DNA of 64,000 bases from Bacteroidales bacterium (GCA_024762655.1 JANTHB010000006.1:1-64000); one strand, 5' to 3'. Counted from the first letter of the stretch, positions 39,049 to 49,004 are shown. Translations and numbers: made by a program. The notes: a model not told the origin generated them from the sequence alone.

Positions 39049-40110
39049 TCAGTCTGCCTTTCCGGTAAAATCAGATACATTATTTGCCAGGGTCCAGGCT
39101 TCCGACCCGTTTTCTGTAAACTTTGTCAAAAAGACCTTGCCTCCATAGCTTTCCAGGTGTCTGATAAAGTCGGGTCTCTGCGGGATATCTACGAAGAACA
39201 TAAAGAAACCTCCTCCACCGGCGCCGGAAACTTTTCCGGCACGGGCTCCGTGTTTCATGGCAAAACGGTAGATGCTCTCCAGGTTTTCGTTGGTAATCAC
39301 CGAAGAAGCTTTTTTCTTCGACTCCCACCCACGTTTTACGCAATCCATGAAGCCTTCTATGTCGCCGGTCAGAATTTTCTCTTTCATCTCCATGGCGATC
39401 TGTTTGGTACGGTGCATGGCCTCGAGGGCTTCCGGGACTTTCTCCCGGGCATTCTTCATCTGCTCCTCTATGATTGTCGACGAATCTCTGGACTGTCCCG
39501 TAAAAAACAGCACCAGCGAGTCTTCCAGCTCATTCTTCACCCAGGGTTTTATCCGCAGGGGATTGACGATAACCTTGTTATCATTGTAATATTCCATAAA
39601 GTTGATTCCCCCGAAAGCCGCCGAATACTGGTCCTGTCTGCCTCCTTTCAGTCCCAGGGTTTCTCTTTCGATGCGGTAGGCCAGACGGGCCAGGTCGTAA
39701 TCACCCAGGGGGAGATGCAGCCATTCCATAAAAGCATGGAGAATAGCCACCACCATGGTGGAGGAAGAGCCCAGGCCCGAACCGGGCAGTGCATCTGAAA
39801 AGGTAATCATACGAAAAGAGAGGGGTTTCCTGTGGTTATAATTCCGGACAATCTCGTTGTATATCTCTTTATGCAAGGGCAATTCATCATCCACGGGCAG
39901 CTCCCTGACAGCTTCGGCCCGGTAATGTTTTTTCAGGTCGGGAGCAAGAAATTCAACGGTATGGTCCTCTGTCGGTTCAATGGTACAATAGGCATACAGG
40001 TTAATGGTGGCGCTGAGGGTGCATCCTCCAAATTCGTCACTGTAAGGAGAGACGTCGGTGCCGCCACCACCAAAACCAAGTCTCAGAGGAGCTCTGCTAC
40101 GAATGATCAT
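39049..40110 (-). CDS. hddA: GHMP kinase, likely D-glycero-D-manno-heptose 7-phosphate kinase
   Basis: IIRSRAPLRLGFGGGGTDVSPYSDEFGG...LPGSGLGSSSTMVVAIL...GGRQDQYSAAFGGIN. Confidence 0.85.
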   Translation of the reverse strand: MIIRSRAPLRLGFGGGGTDVSPYSDEFGGCTLSATINLYAYCTIEPTEDHTVEFLAPDLKKHYRAEAVRELPVDDELPLHKEIYNEIVRNYNHRKPLSFRMITFSDALPGSGLGSSSTMVVAILHAFMEWLHLPLGDYDLARLAYRIERETLGLKGGRQDQYSAAFGGINFMEYYNDNKVIVNPLRIKPWVKNELEDSLVLFFTGQSRDSSTIIEEQMKNAREKVPEALEAMHRTKQIAMEMKEKILTGDIEGFMDCVKRGWESKKKASSVITNENLESIYRFAMKHGARAGKVSGAGGGGFFMFFVDIPQRPDFIRHLESYGGKVFLTKFTENGSEAWTLANNVSDFTGKAD

Positions 40111-41111
40111 TCTCCGGGTTTTTGTTTGTTCACATCCGGTTCCTTGAAATTAAGTCTTTCCGCAACAAGATAAGTGTTCCGGTCCGCCGAGCTGCGGGAG
40201 ACCAGTTCGCCCAGAAATCCGGCAAGGAACAACTGGGTTCCCAGGATCATGGCCGTCAGCGAAAGATAGAAGTAAGGGCTCGTAGTGATCAGGGGTGCGG
40301 GGATGTGGTGATGCAGGAACCACAGTTTTCGCACGCCCAGCCAGACAGCTGCCAGCAAACCGATAAGAAACATCAGGGTGCCAAGCGAGCCGAACAGGTG
40401 CATCGGTCTCTTCCCGAACTTGGTAATAAAAGTCACCGACATCAGGTCGAGGTATCCTTTGATAAAACGGGACAGGCCGAATTTGGTCACGCCGTATTTC
40501 CTTTTCTGATGTCTGACTATTTTCTCGCCGATTTTAGTGTAGCCGGCTTGTTTTGCCAAAACCGGGATATAGCGGTGCATCTCTCCATATACTTCGATGG
40601 ATTTCACCACCTCTTTTCTATAAGCTTTCAGTCCGCAGTTAAAATCGTGCAATTTGATGTCGGTAACCATTCTGGCAGTCAGGTTGAAAAATTTACTCGG
40701 CAGTGTTTTGGAAAGGGGATCATATCTTTTTTTCTTCCACCCCGAGACCATATCATACCCTTCTTCACGGATCATGCGCACCAGATCAGGGATTTCCTCC
40801 GGGTTATCCTGCAGGTCGGCATCCATGGTAATCACCACCTCGCCCGAGGCTGCCCGGAATCCGGTATGCAGGGCCGCCGATTTACCATAGTTTCGTTTAA
40901 AGCGGATGCCTTTTACCTCCGGGTATTTTGCAGCAAGGTCCTGAATCACCTGCCAGGATTTGTCGGTACTTCCGTCATCCACAAAAATGATCTCACAGGA
41001 GAGTCTGTGTTTTTCGCACACCTCTCTTATCCACTGTGTCAGTTCCGGCAGAGACTCTTCTTCATTGTACAAAGGCGATACGACCGTCAGGTCCATAGGC
41101 ATATCAGTCAT
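40107..41111 (-). CDS. Glycosyltransferase family 2 with C-terminal membrane helices (DPM1/ArnC-like)
   Basis: SPLYNEEESLPELTQWI...IIFVDDGSTDKSW...ITMDADLQDNPEEIPDLV; two hydrophobic C-terminal segments. Confidence 0.9.
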   Translation of the reverse strand: MTDMPMDLTVVSPLYNEEESLPELTQWIREVCEKHRLSCEIIFVDDGSTDKSWQVIQDLAAKYPEVKGIRFKRNYGKSAALHTGFRAASGEVVITMDADLQDNPEEIPDLVRMIREEGYDMVSGWKKKRYDPLSKTLPSKFFNLTARMVTDIKLHDFNCGLKAYRKEVVKSIEVYGEMHRYIPVLAKQAGYTKIGEKIVRHQKRKYGVTKFGLSRFIKGYLDLMSVTFITKFGKRPMHLFGSLGTLMFLIGLLAAVWLGVRKLWFLHHHIPAPLITTSPYFYLSLTAMILGTQLFLAGFLGELVSRSSADRNTYLVAERLNFKEPDVNKQKPGE

Positions 41112-41120
41112 ACAAAATGA

Positions 41121-41675
41121 TTATTCTCCTTCTTCGGGGGTTACTTCGGCAAACGGGGCCTCTCCTTCCCTTTTCAGGAAGATCCCCAGAATCAGGGAAA
41201 TGAGTGTGCCGAATAATACACCATTAAAAACAGATGAGATACCCATAAACCAGGGTTTCATAATTTTGGAAGTGAATTTCATTGACATCTCTATCTGCTG
41301 ATCGGTCATTCCTTTTTCCATCATTTTATCCCTGGAGATATCCAACAGTTTCCGGATCAAATCCGGGTCGATGTATGCATACAGAATATAAACGAATATT
41401 CCGGAGATGATCGCAGCATACAGCGAAATCACCACGCCGGCTCCCAGGGCCTGTCCATAGGTCAGAAAACCATCCCGGTAGTTTTTTCTGAAACTGCTGA
41501 TCCCTATGTATAAACCGACAATGTCTATAACCAAAGAGACATACCCCAGATTCTTGTTCATTATCTGATTTGTAAAGTAAAGCAGCAAAGAATAAAGCAC
41601 GAGCACCAGGCCGAGGAATATCCCGGTATTCAGGGTTGCTTTCCAGACAGAGGTTCTGTTTTGTTCCATGATCAT
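41121..41675 (-). CDS. DUF4199 membrane protein
   Basis: Four hydrophobic segments; SSFRKNYRDGFLTYGQALGAGVVISLYAAIISGIFVYIL typical of DUF4199, next to GT2. Confidence 0.75.
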   Translation of the reverse strand: MIMEQNRTSVWKATLNTGIFLGLVLVLYSLLLYFTNQIMNKNLGYVSLVIDIVGLYIGISSFRKNYRDGFLTYGQALGAGVVISLYAAIISGIFVYILYAYIDPDLIRKLLDISRDKMMEKGMTDQQIEMSMKFTSKIMKPWFMGISSVFNGVLFGTLISLILGIFLKREGEAPFAEVTPEEGE

Positions 41676-41738
41676 ATATTTTTTGTGTTACTCAACAAAG
41701 ATAAGTTTTTTTCCAATTATCCCTCTTCTCGGGCAGGG

Positions 41739-41770
41739 TTTGTGCAACAATAAAAAAGTTCGTACTTTTG
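41739..41770 (+). promoter_or_regulatory. Promoter of the SRP RNA (TTTG-N20-TACTTTTG)
   Basis: TTTG 41739-41742; TACTTTTG 41763-41770. Confidence 0.7.
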
Positions 41771-41773
41771 CAC

Positions 41774-41873
41774 GGGGTAAGTCTTATACGACCAGCTCCC
41801 GCTGAACTCCCCCAGGACCGGAAGGTAGCAAGGGTAAGGCGGTTGTAGCGGTGCGATATAAGGAGCTTACCCC
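41774..41873 (+). ncRNA. ffs: Bacterial small signal recognition particle RNA (4.5S)
   Basis: ggggtaag...cttacccc closing stem; conserved apical ccaggaccggaaggtagcaaggg; T tract follows. Confidence 0.93.
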
Positions 41874-42016
41874 ACTTTTTTTAAATCACCGGATGATTAT
41901 AAGAAGATAAATCAGCATCTAATAATCCCAAATTCCGCCATAGAAAAGCCAAAAGGGTTTCTATCAGGGGAGAATGATTTGTATTTTGGAATATGAATTT
42001 GACTACAAAAAAACAA

Positions 42017-42127
42017 GGCCGTACTGTAATACCTTAGGTGGAATATTCACTAAACGATATATTCCTTACAGACGGCCATAACCGGATGGTTCCACTGACT
42101 TCGGCTATTCCTACTTTTGAACCATCC
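42017..42127. repeat. Pair of inverted-repeat structures downstream of ffs
   Basis: ggccgtactgtaa(42017)/ttacagacggcc(42066) with nested ggaatat/atattcc; ggatggttc(42084)/gaaccatcc(42119). Confidence 0.7.
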
Positions 42128-42131
42128 ATAA

Positions 42132-42317
42132 TAAAGAAATTTCTTAAAACGAAATTTCTTTATTACACCTCACCCAAAACTTTCTTCGAAAGTTTTGACC
42201 TCTCCTCAAAGAGAGGTATATGTGGAACGCCGGGGCAGCCTGTCCGACCAGTCGTCCGGGCGGGCCCGTCCGAACGGTTTCATCCGGGCGGAAGCCCCGA
42301 GGAATTATTTTGATTAA
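42132..42317 (+). repeat. Dispersed repeat family A, copy 3 (longest)
   Basis: aaagaaatttcttaaaacgaaatttctttatta...cacccaaaactttcttcgaaagttttgacctctcctcaaagagaggtata...ccccgaggaattattttgatta. Confidence 0.88.
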
Positions 42318-42398
42318 ATACCTCTGCAAAAGTAACCTGTATTTATAAACATTTTCTTATTTTTAGATGAATTTATCATTAAGTTTAAAGACGCTGTC

Positions 42399-43013
42399 AT
42401 GCTTATCCGATTACATCCCGAGATGCCGAGTCAGAGACATATCCGGCACATTGCAGAAGTACTGGAAAACGGGGGCCTGGTGATCTATCCAACGGACACA
42501 ATATACGCCATAGGATGTGATGTAAACAAGCCCAAAGCCCTGGAAAGGCTGGCGCATCTGAAAGGGGCCAACCCCAGGAATCCGGATTTTTCATTTATTT
42601 TTTCCGATATCCGGCAGGTAGCGGAATATACGCCTCCGCTGGACAAGACCATATTCAAGCTTCTCAAACACAACCTGCCGGGGCCGTTCACCTTTATTCT
42701 TCCGGCCAATCACAAGGTCCCTAAACTTTTCAAAGGAAAGAAAAAGACCATTGGGGTACGTATTCCCGGCAACAACATCCCTCTGGAGATGGTCCGGGCC
42801 CTGGGGCGGCCTGTCTTGTCCAGCTCTATCCATGCCGAAGACGAGGTCATCGATTACATCACCGATCCCGGATTGATCTATGAAAAATACGGTCATCTGG
42901 CAGACATTGTGGTGGACGGCGGTTACGGCAACAACGTAGCCTCCACCGTAGTGGATTGCACCGGCGAGGAGCCTGTGGTCGTAAGGGAGGGGGTTGGCAG
43001 GTTGGTTTTTTGA
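42399..43013 (+). CDS. L-threonylcarbamoyladenylate synthase (Sua5/YciO/YrdC)
   Basis: GGLVIYPTDTIYAIGCD, LPGPFTFILPANHKVPKLF, KKTIGVRIPGN. Confidence 0.92.
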   Translation: MLIRLHPEMPSQRHIRHIAEVLENGGLVIYPTDTIYAIGCDVNKPKALERLAHLKGANPRNPDFSFIFSDIRQVAEYTPPLDKTIFKLLKHNLPGPFTFILPANHKVPKLFKGKKKTIGVRIPGNNIPLEMVRALGRPVLSSSIHAEDEVIDYITDPGLIYEKYGHLADIVVDGGYGNNVASTVVDCTGEEPVVVREGVGRLVF

Positions 43014-43130
43014 ATTTTGAAGGTTTCTAAACCGAACTCATAAATATAATTTTACACAATCCTGGTCACCTAACCAGGGGTCCGGTTGAAGGAATTCGAT
43101 AACATCTGTTGGATTGGCTTATATGAAACT

Positions 43131-44918
43131 CTACATTTTATATTTAAAGTCGACCACTTGCTTCCTGGATTTTAAAGCTGAAAAAGATTTAACGGTGTAT
43201 TTGTTCCCAGTTATTGTGAATTCTAGTGAATGACGGTTTACTGAAACTTTCTTAATTTCCTTCTTGCTGAAAAGAATTATTTTCCATTCCCTGATATTTT
43301 CCATCCCTTTAAAATACCCGGATATCGGATGAATAACAAGTTGCCCGCTTTTCTCTTTTTCATGATAATCAATTGCTGTTGTAGCATAAATTCCCTTCAG
43401 ATATTCGTTACTGGTTCCGTCATCTTCAATGAGCGTAAAATGTCCATCAGACCCGGTATAAATGTAAAGCTCCAGTAAATTGTTGCTTCCCCTTTCAACC
43501 GACCTGGCATATTTGCGCATGGGAATAATTGCACCCTGTTTTACAAACAACGGGATCTGTTCCAAGGGTGCCTCACAGGTAAAAAGAACTCCTCCACGGG
43601 TGGCATCTCCTGTCCAGTAATTTACCCATTCATTTCCTTCGGGTAAATACAAAGTCCTGTCCCTTGCCCCTTGCACGAACACCGGGGCTACTAAAATTTC
43701 CTCTCCGAAAAGATATTCATACAATCGAACCGGGCGGATAATATTTTTACCTTCCAGCCGTGACCGATGTGCATAGGAATATATGTAGGGGAATAGTTTT
43801 AGTTTTATGTGGGAATACTTCCTGAACAGGGAATCGGCCCGCTCTGAAATATTAAAAGCAATATTGCCGGTAGGGTTTTCAGGTTGCGAGAAAGGTGTGG
43901 TAAGCGGTACAAAGTGGGCAAATTCGAGCCAGCGAATATATAGCTCCTCGTCTATTTTTCCATCAAGGCCTATTGCAAATCCCCCCATATCGTTTGCGAG
44001 AAACGGGATTTTATAAAAGTGGCGTGAAGTATCGGTATACATAGCCAGCACTTCCTTAAAAGCCACTTTGGGGAGCCATGGCGAAAACCTGTGGGTTGGT
44101 TTATCTATCGTCCAGTCGGTGCGTTCATCATCGGTCCATTTCCCAGGGTAGCGTTTGTACTCATCCCGGTCTGTTCCTCCGCTGTGCGAAAGGATGAAAC
44201 CACGTCCTTTGGTTTCCTTACCAAGCTTTTGCGTGGTTTCGAACATGGCTTTGCAAACCGGAATGGCGTCGGTTTTATCCAGTTTTAGAAAATCAAGGCC
44301 ATCATCGAAAAAATGCTTGATCTTCCGCTGGAAATACGCTGTTGCCTCAGGATTTTCAAAATCGATATCGCCACACCTTGTACCCTTTACCGGGAGGCTG
44401 TTATCTCCAATAATGGTGGTACGTAATCCATTGTGCCAGCCGTCAGTTCTTATGCTTTCCCTTCTGAAGTATCCTTTTGATTTAAAATCTTCATATACTT
44501 TTTCATTCCCTCTTTTCATAATAGCATCCCATAGCCATATCCCCGCTTTAATATCTTTTTTCTCCATAAAATCCCAGAGTCCTTTCATGTCGGGATACGA
44601 AATTGTATCGGCAATGAAATCGATATATTTCTGGGGGCCCTGTCCTTTGTTTTGCCAATCCCAAAACCACGAATCAATCCAAAAGGCATCAATAGGGTAA
44701 TCATGCGTAATGATCTGGTCGATGAGGTTAATACTCTGTTCCTGATCAGTATAAGCCCCGTAAACCATTCCGAAGGCCCAGGCCGGGGGAAGAATCACGT
44801 TCGTATCGGTTACTGCTGAAAGAAAACGGACATTGTTTTGAACTCCGGGTTCAGGTTTACATGAAAAAAATGTGATTGCCATGACTACGGCAAACATAAG
44901 TTGAAATAACATTTTCAT
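43131..44918 (-). CDS. Glycoside hydrolase family 31 lipoprotein
   Basis: Lipobox FFSC; YPIDAFWIDSWFWDW, GLDFLKLDKTDAIP, GKWTDDERTDW, LANDMGGFAIG. Confidence 0.88.
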   Translation of the reverse strand: MKMLFQLMFAVVMAITFFSCKPEPGVQNNVRFLSAVTDTNVILPPAWAFGMVYGAYTDQEQSINLIDQIITHDYPIDAFWIDSWFWDWQNKGQGPQKYIDFIADTISYPDMKGLWDFMEKKDIKAGIWLWDAIMKRGNEKVYEDFKSKGYFRRESIRTDGWHNGLRTTIIGDNSLPVKGTRCGDIDFENPEATAYFQRKIKHFFDDGLDFLKLDKTDAIPVCKAMFETTQKLGKETKGRGFILSHSGGTDRDEYKRYPGKWTDDERTDWTIDKPTHRFSPWLPKVAFKEVLAMYTDTSRHFYKIPFLANDMGGFAIGLDGKIDEELYIRWLEFAHFVPLTTPFSQPENPTGNIAFNISERADSLFRKYSHIKLKLFPYIYSYAHRSRLEGKNIIRPVRLYEYLFGEEILVAPVFVQGARDRTLYLPEGNEWVNYWTGDATRGGVLFTCEAPLEQIPLFVKQGAIIPMRKYARSVERGSNNLLELYIYTGSDGHFTLIEDDGTSNEYLKGIYATTAIDYHEKEKSGQLVIHPISGYFKGMENIREWKIILFSKKEIKKVSVNRHSLEFTITGNKYTVKSFSALKSRKQVVDFKYKM

Positions 44919-46537
44919 TTTAAGCAGGAATAGGATTTTATAGCATCGGCAATTAGCCCGGCCAACTCAAATTGTGCGCTTGTCGTAAAATGAACCCCAT
45001 CGACAGTATTTTCCTCCTTACGGTTTTTGAAATAAGAATTAACATCGATAAAACGGGCCCCATTTTTTTGAGCAACTATTTTAAACCTAAGGTTGTTTTT
45101 GTCAATGCGGGCATTGCCTCCCCCATATTTTACCGGATTTGCCAGTTTTTCATTCATTGGTGGCGGGGATACGACCAATATTTCAGGCAAAGTCTTATTG
45201 TGTGTCAGGATATACTTTTTTGTAATCCTAAGCAAAGAATCAAGATTATGTGAAACTTTATCGATGCTGTCGCTAAAAACTTTTTTGGCATCATTGGTTC
45301 CCAGGTCTAAAACGATAAAATCGAGGGAACTGCCATCCGGCAGATGAGCATACGTCGAATCCAAATAAGCCTGTATATTGCGCAGGGTATTCAGTTTGGG
45401 ATTATTCAGGTTATCAAAACCGATGGTGTTTCCCGGGATTGAATGATTGATTATCGTTGAAAAGGGAAATAATTTCCGAAGTTGTACCGGCCAACCGTCT
45501 TTTCTTGCACCGTTTGAGTCGCCTACGGTAAGGATATTCAGTTTTTCCGTATGTTTGGTATTATAAACCGGGAGCAGTGAAAGTGCCTGTGGAACGATCA
45601 TTTCGTGCGTCCCTTCAAATACAGTCAGTTCGATATTTTGAAATTTTCTGTACAAATGAACTATTCTGTTTCCAAGGATCAAATTTGTATCAGGGGCAGG
45701 ATTTAATCTGTCTTCAACTAATACAAGTTTTAAACTATCCGATACCATCTGATTTTGCCCTGAGGGTTCTATTTCATTTACAAGGTGGTTAAACATATTT
45801 ATGGATTGGGTGATTGGAACAGAACCGGTATATCCGTCGTGAATGCCCGTATAGATATGTAAGGTTGCATTTTCCCGTTTGTTTTTTGGAAATTGAAGAA
45901 GTGCAGGCGACCGTTTTAGTGCTTCTTTCGCATCAAAACCATTCCCTCCTGTAGTTACACCTTCCAAATCGTGTTCATACCTCAGTCTACGGCCTTTACA
46001 CTCCCAGTACCAATCTTCAAGGTTAGATATGCCCGCCCAACTACTAAAACTTTTCACCGGGTAATCAAGTTTCATAAACGCCATTAAAGTAGCATATCCA
46101 CCTCCAGAAACGCCAATAATGTGTATCTCAGAAGTATCAATATTCCCGTTTTTAATCGCAAAATGAATCGCGTCTTCAATGTCAGAAATGACTTCTTTGC
46201 TTCCACATGCTTCCGGGTTGTTATTTGGCCCCATGAAATCGGGATGTATATAATTCCAATTACGTAAAACGACTTCTGCAGCAAGAGGGTCCTCCTGCAA
46301 GTAGTCTCCGCTCCAGGTATGCAATGAAACAACAAGGGGTTGAGGTTTTTGTAGCGGTGTCTTGTAAAAAACAGCTTTCTGTATGCGGCCGTCCAGGGAT
46401 GATTTTATTTCAACCATGTTAAAATGATCCGGCCAGCCTTTCGCATAGGTATTGTCCCAGGGGGCATTTGTCTTCTGTGCCTTTAAAGTAAAGGGGAAAA
46501 TAAAAATTGTCAGAAAAATAAGGAATTGCTGTTTCAT
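44915..46537 (-). CDS. Two-domain hydrolase: N-terminal alpha/beta-hydrolase (GVSGGG) and C-terminal SGNH/GDSL esterase
   Basis: IHIIGVSGGGYATLMAF; ILTVGDSNGARKDGWP; LDFIVLDLGTNDAKK; VDGVHFTTSAQFELA. Confidence 0.85.
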   Translation of the reverse strand: MKQQFLIFLTIFIFPFTLKAQKTNAPWDNTYAKGWPDHFNMVEIKSSLDGRIQKAVFYKTPLQKPQPLVVSLHTWSGDYLQEDPLAAEVVLRNWNYIHPDFMGPNNNPEACGSKEVISDIEDAIHFAIKNGNIDTSEIHIIGVSGGGYATLMAFMKLDYPVKSFSSWAGISNLEDWYWECKGRRLRYEHDLEGVTTGGNGFDAKEALKRSPALLQFPKNKRENATLHIYTGIHDGYTGSVPITQSINMFNHLVNEIEPSGQNQMVSDSLKLVLVEDRLNPAPDTNLILGNRIVHLYRKFQNIELTVFEGTHEMIVPQALSLLPVYNTKHTEKLNILTVGDSNGARKDGWPVQLRKLFPFSTIINHSIPGNTIGFDNLNNPKLNTLRNIQAYLDSTYAHLPDGSSLDFIVLDLGTNDAKKVFSDSIDKVSHNLDSLLRITKKYILTHNKTLPEILVVSPPPMNEKLANPVKYGGGNARIDKNNLRFKIVAQKNGARFIDVNSYFKNRKEENTVDGVHFTTSAQFELAGLIADAIKSYSCLK

Positions 46538-46564
46538 GTACTGTATTGTTAGAACCAGTAAATA

Positions 46565-47386
46565 TTATCGCTGGTATACCCTCACATAATCAACAACCAT
46601 GCTTTGTGGGAAGATGGTTGCATCAACCCCGTGTTTACCCCCCCAGGCACCTCCAACGGCAAGGTTCATAATCAGATAGAAAGGCTGGTCGAATGGCCAG
46701 TTATCAACCGTTTTAACTTCCGGGGCATAGAAATGAGTAACATGATCCGGTGTGTCCAGATAAAATTTTATTGAATCTTTTGTCCAGATAATACCATAAT
46801 TATGGAATTCCTCTTCAGCTGTTGGCAAAGGAGTAGTTTGATGGAAATCCGTTACACCATGCTGATATTGTGTATGCACATTGGAATGGGTTGTATCGGG
46901 TTGAAAACCTACATACTCCATAACGTCTATTTCGCCACATTTGGGCCAACCCACTTCATCATGATCAGACCCCAGCATCCATAAGGCAGGCCATGTCCCT
47001 TTGCCTTGTGATGCGGGCATTTTTGCCCTAAACTCTATCCGACCATACTTAAATTCCTGTTTTCCCTTGCTGTTCAACCGTGCTGATGAGTATCCTCCTT
47101 TTTCGTTCTCCCCGGTTCGTGTCGCAATAATATAAAGCTTACCCCCTTCAACTTTACAGTTTGAAGTATCTTTAACATACTTTTGCCATTCGTTATTTAC
47201 ACGGCCTGCCGGCCACAATGCAAAATTCCAATTATTTAAGTTCACACTGTCTCCATCAAATTCATCACTCCATACCAGATGCCATCCATCCTTATCAGCG
47301 AATTTATCATCCGTTTTTCTCTTATTGCCATTTGCACAGTTTGCAAGGAGCACAAGAATTACCAAATATAAACCTAGCTGTTTCAT
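46565..47386 (-). CDS. Glycoside hydrolase family 16 lipoprotein (beta-glucanase-like)
   Basis: Lipobox LLANC; LVWSDEFDGDSVNLNNWNF; GEIDVMEYVG (ExDxxE catalytic motif); VDYVRVYQR. Confidence 0.93.
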   Translation of the reverse strand: MKQLGLYLVILVLLANCANGNKRKTDDKFADKDGWHLVWSDEFDGDSVNLNNWNFALWPAGRVNNEWQKYVKDTSNCKVEGGKLYIIATRTGENEKGGYSSARLNSKGKQEFKYGRIEFRAKMPASQGKGTWPALWMLGSDHDEVGWPKCGEIDVMEYVGFQPDTTHSNVHTQYQHGVTDFHQTTPLPTAEEEFHNYGIIWTKDSIKFYLDTPDHVTHFYAPEVKTVDNWPFDQPFYLIMNLAVGGAWGGKHGVDATIFPQSMVVDYVRVYQR

Positions 47387-47471
47387 AATATTTACTTTAA
47401 AAAAGAAAGGAATGGGGCTAATATACCCATTCCTTTCAACTAATTTAATCCATTTTAACCTCCGGTACTTT

Positions 47472-49004
47472 TTATTTTAAATACCAGGGAACCTGATCCG
47501 TAGCATCGTTCCCCCCAAATTGTTCATCAATGGCTTTATTATAGTTATCCGGATTGGTGGCCTGCTCACTGGTTGGATAATACCAACGTTTAGGATATAC
47601 GTTCTTATTATCGTGGTTCAGGTTGGTAGCAGGATCCAAAGGATATACGGGATACCCGGTACGCAAAAACTGAGGGTAATTCCCTCCATTTCCCTGGAAG
47701 AAATCAATCAACCATCGTTGTACCCAGATCTGTTGCAAGCGTTCGGTTTTGGTTCCGGATGTTTTATAGGCAGCTTCACCGGTAAAATATCCATCAATGT
47801 AAGTCTGATCAATGGCCATTCCGTGAACAAAATCAGCTGTGTGAGGCAGGTTCATATAATAAGACAATTGTGCCTTCACCCCATTTTCATAATAGGTCTG
47901 AGCATCTCCTGAAACCCACCCTTCTTCTATGGCTTCGGCAATGATAAAACATTGCTCGGAGTAAGTAAAAATGAGCATAGGATCGTTGTCCATAAACTGA
48001 GTATAACGATTATTTACCGTGGAATATTCACCCGCTAACGCATTTGGTTGTATAACTCCGTTGGATAACGAACTTAAGCCCCCAACATATGCATCGAAAT
48101 CGGTTTCGGCTAATCCACTATCAATTTGTGCTTGTGCAGGATCGGCAAAATAGAACAACCTGCGGTCCTGCAGATTCTTCAAATTATCGACCGTTAACTT
48201 CGAAAGGCAGGCATATGCTTTAAACTGGTCTCCATTCTGATAAAAAGGGAATATAGCATTTGCATTGGTAGAATAGGCCAATTTAAAATTATCATCATTA
48301 CCGGTCATTAATGGCCCCGTATTCACTATCTCAGCAAAGCGGGCGATTTGGTCGGCAGAAACATGTTTGCTCATGGTTTGAATCACTTTCAGCTGCAAGG
48401 CATTACAAAGTTTTTGCCATTTAAGCGCATCCCCGCCGTACATAATGTCCCCGTCGAAACTTTCCCCTTCAGCAAAATATGCTTCTGCTTGTTTGAGATC
48501 ATCAAGGATATGTTGAAAGACATCCGCTTGTTTATCGTACTTAGGCCGGAAATTTCCCTCTTCTGCCCCCAGACCTGCTTCAGAATATGGTACGTCACCC
48601 ATATCCAACGTCATGCGGAACCCATACCAGGCCTTCATGAAAAGTGCCAATCCTCTATAAGACGGTTCATATTTACTTCCTTCAGCAAATTGAATCATAT
48701 ATTTAAGATCGGTTAACTTAAGATAGTTGTTAAAACTACCATATGGCCAGTAAGACCAATAATATTGATAAGGGTTCTCATTATTGGCCTGGATAAGATG
48801 ATGGTTAAACAAGTTCCCCGATAAGAAATCGGCTGCGTTTACATTCCAAAATCTATAGGAATCTTTCAGTACCTGTGTGGCAAGCATGCCCGGTGAAACC
48901 TTATTGGTAGCATTAGGATCCGTATTTATTTCTTCAAATTTATTGCAGGAATATGTACCTGCTAAAGAAATAATTAATAAGATAATAAATTTTATTTTTT
49001 TCAT
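47472..49004 (-). CDS. SusD/RagB-family lipoprotein
   Basis: Lipobox GTYSC; FEEINTDPNATNKVSPGMLATQVL; adjacent to SusC. Confidence 0.92.
   Translation of the reverse strand: MKKIKFIILLIISLAGTYSCNKFEEINTDPNATNKVSPGMLATQVLKDSYRFWNVNAADFLSGNLFNHHLIQANNENPYQYYWSYWPYGSFNNYLKLTDLKYMIQFAEGSKYEPSYRGLALFMKAWYGFRMTLDMGDVPYSEAGLGAEEGNFRPKYDKQADVFQHILDDLKQAEAYFAEGESFDGDIMYGGDALKWQKLCNALQLKVIQTMSKHVSADQIARFAEIVNTGPLMTGNDDNFKLAYSTNANAIFPFYQNGDQFKAYACLSKLTVDNLKNLQDRRLFYFADPAQAQIDSGLAETDFDAYVGGLSSLSNGVIQPNALAGEYSTVNNRYTQFMDNDPMLIFTYSEQCFIIAEAIEEGWVSGDAQTYYENGVKAQLSYYMNLPHTADFVHGMAIDQTYIDGYFTGEAAYKTSGTKTERLQQIWVQRWLIDFFQGNGGNYPQFLRTGYPVYPLDPATNLNHDNKNVYPKRWYYPTSEQATNPDNYNKAIDEQFGGNDATDQVPWYLK

Noticed and set aside
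40122-41120. 332-aa plus-strand ORF antisense to GT2
   Set aside because: Shadow of the well-supported glycosyltransferase on the other strand; translation has no recognizable motifs.
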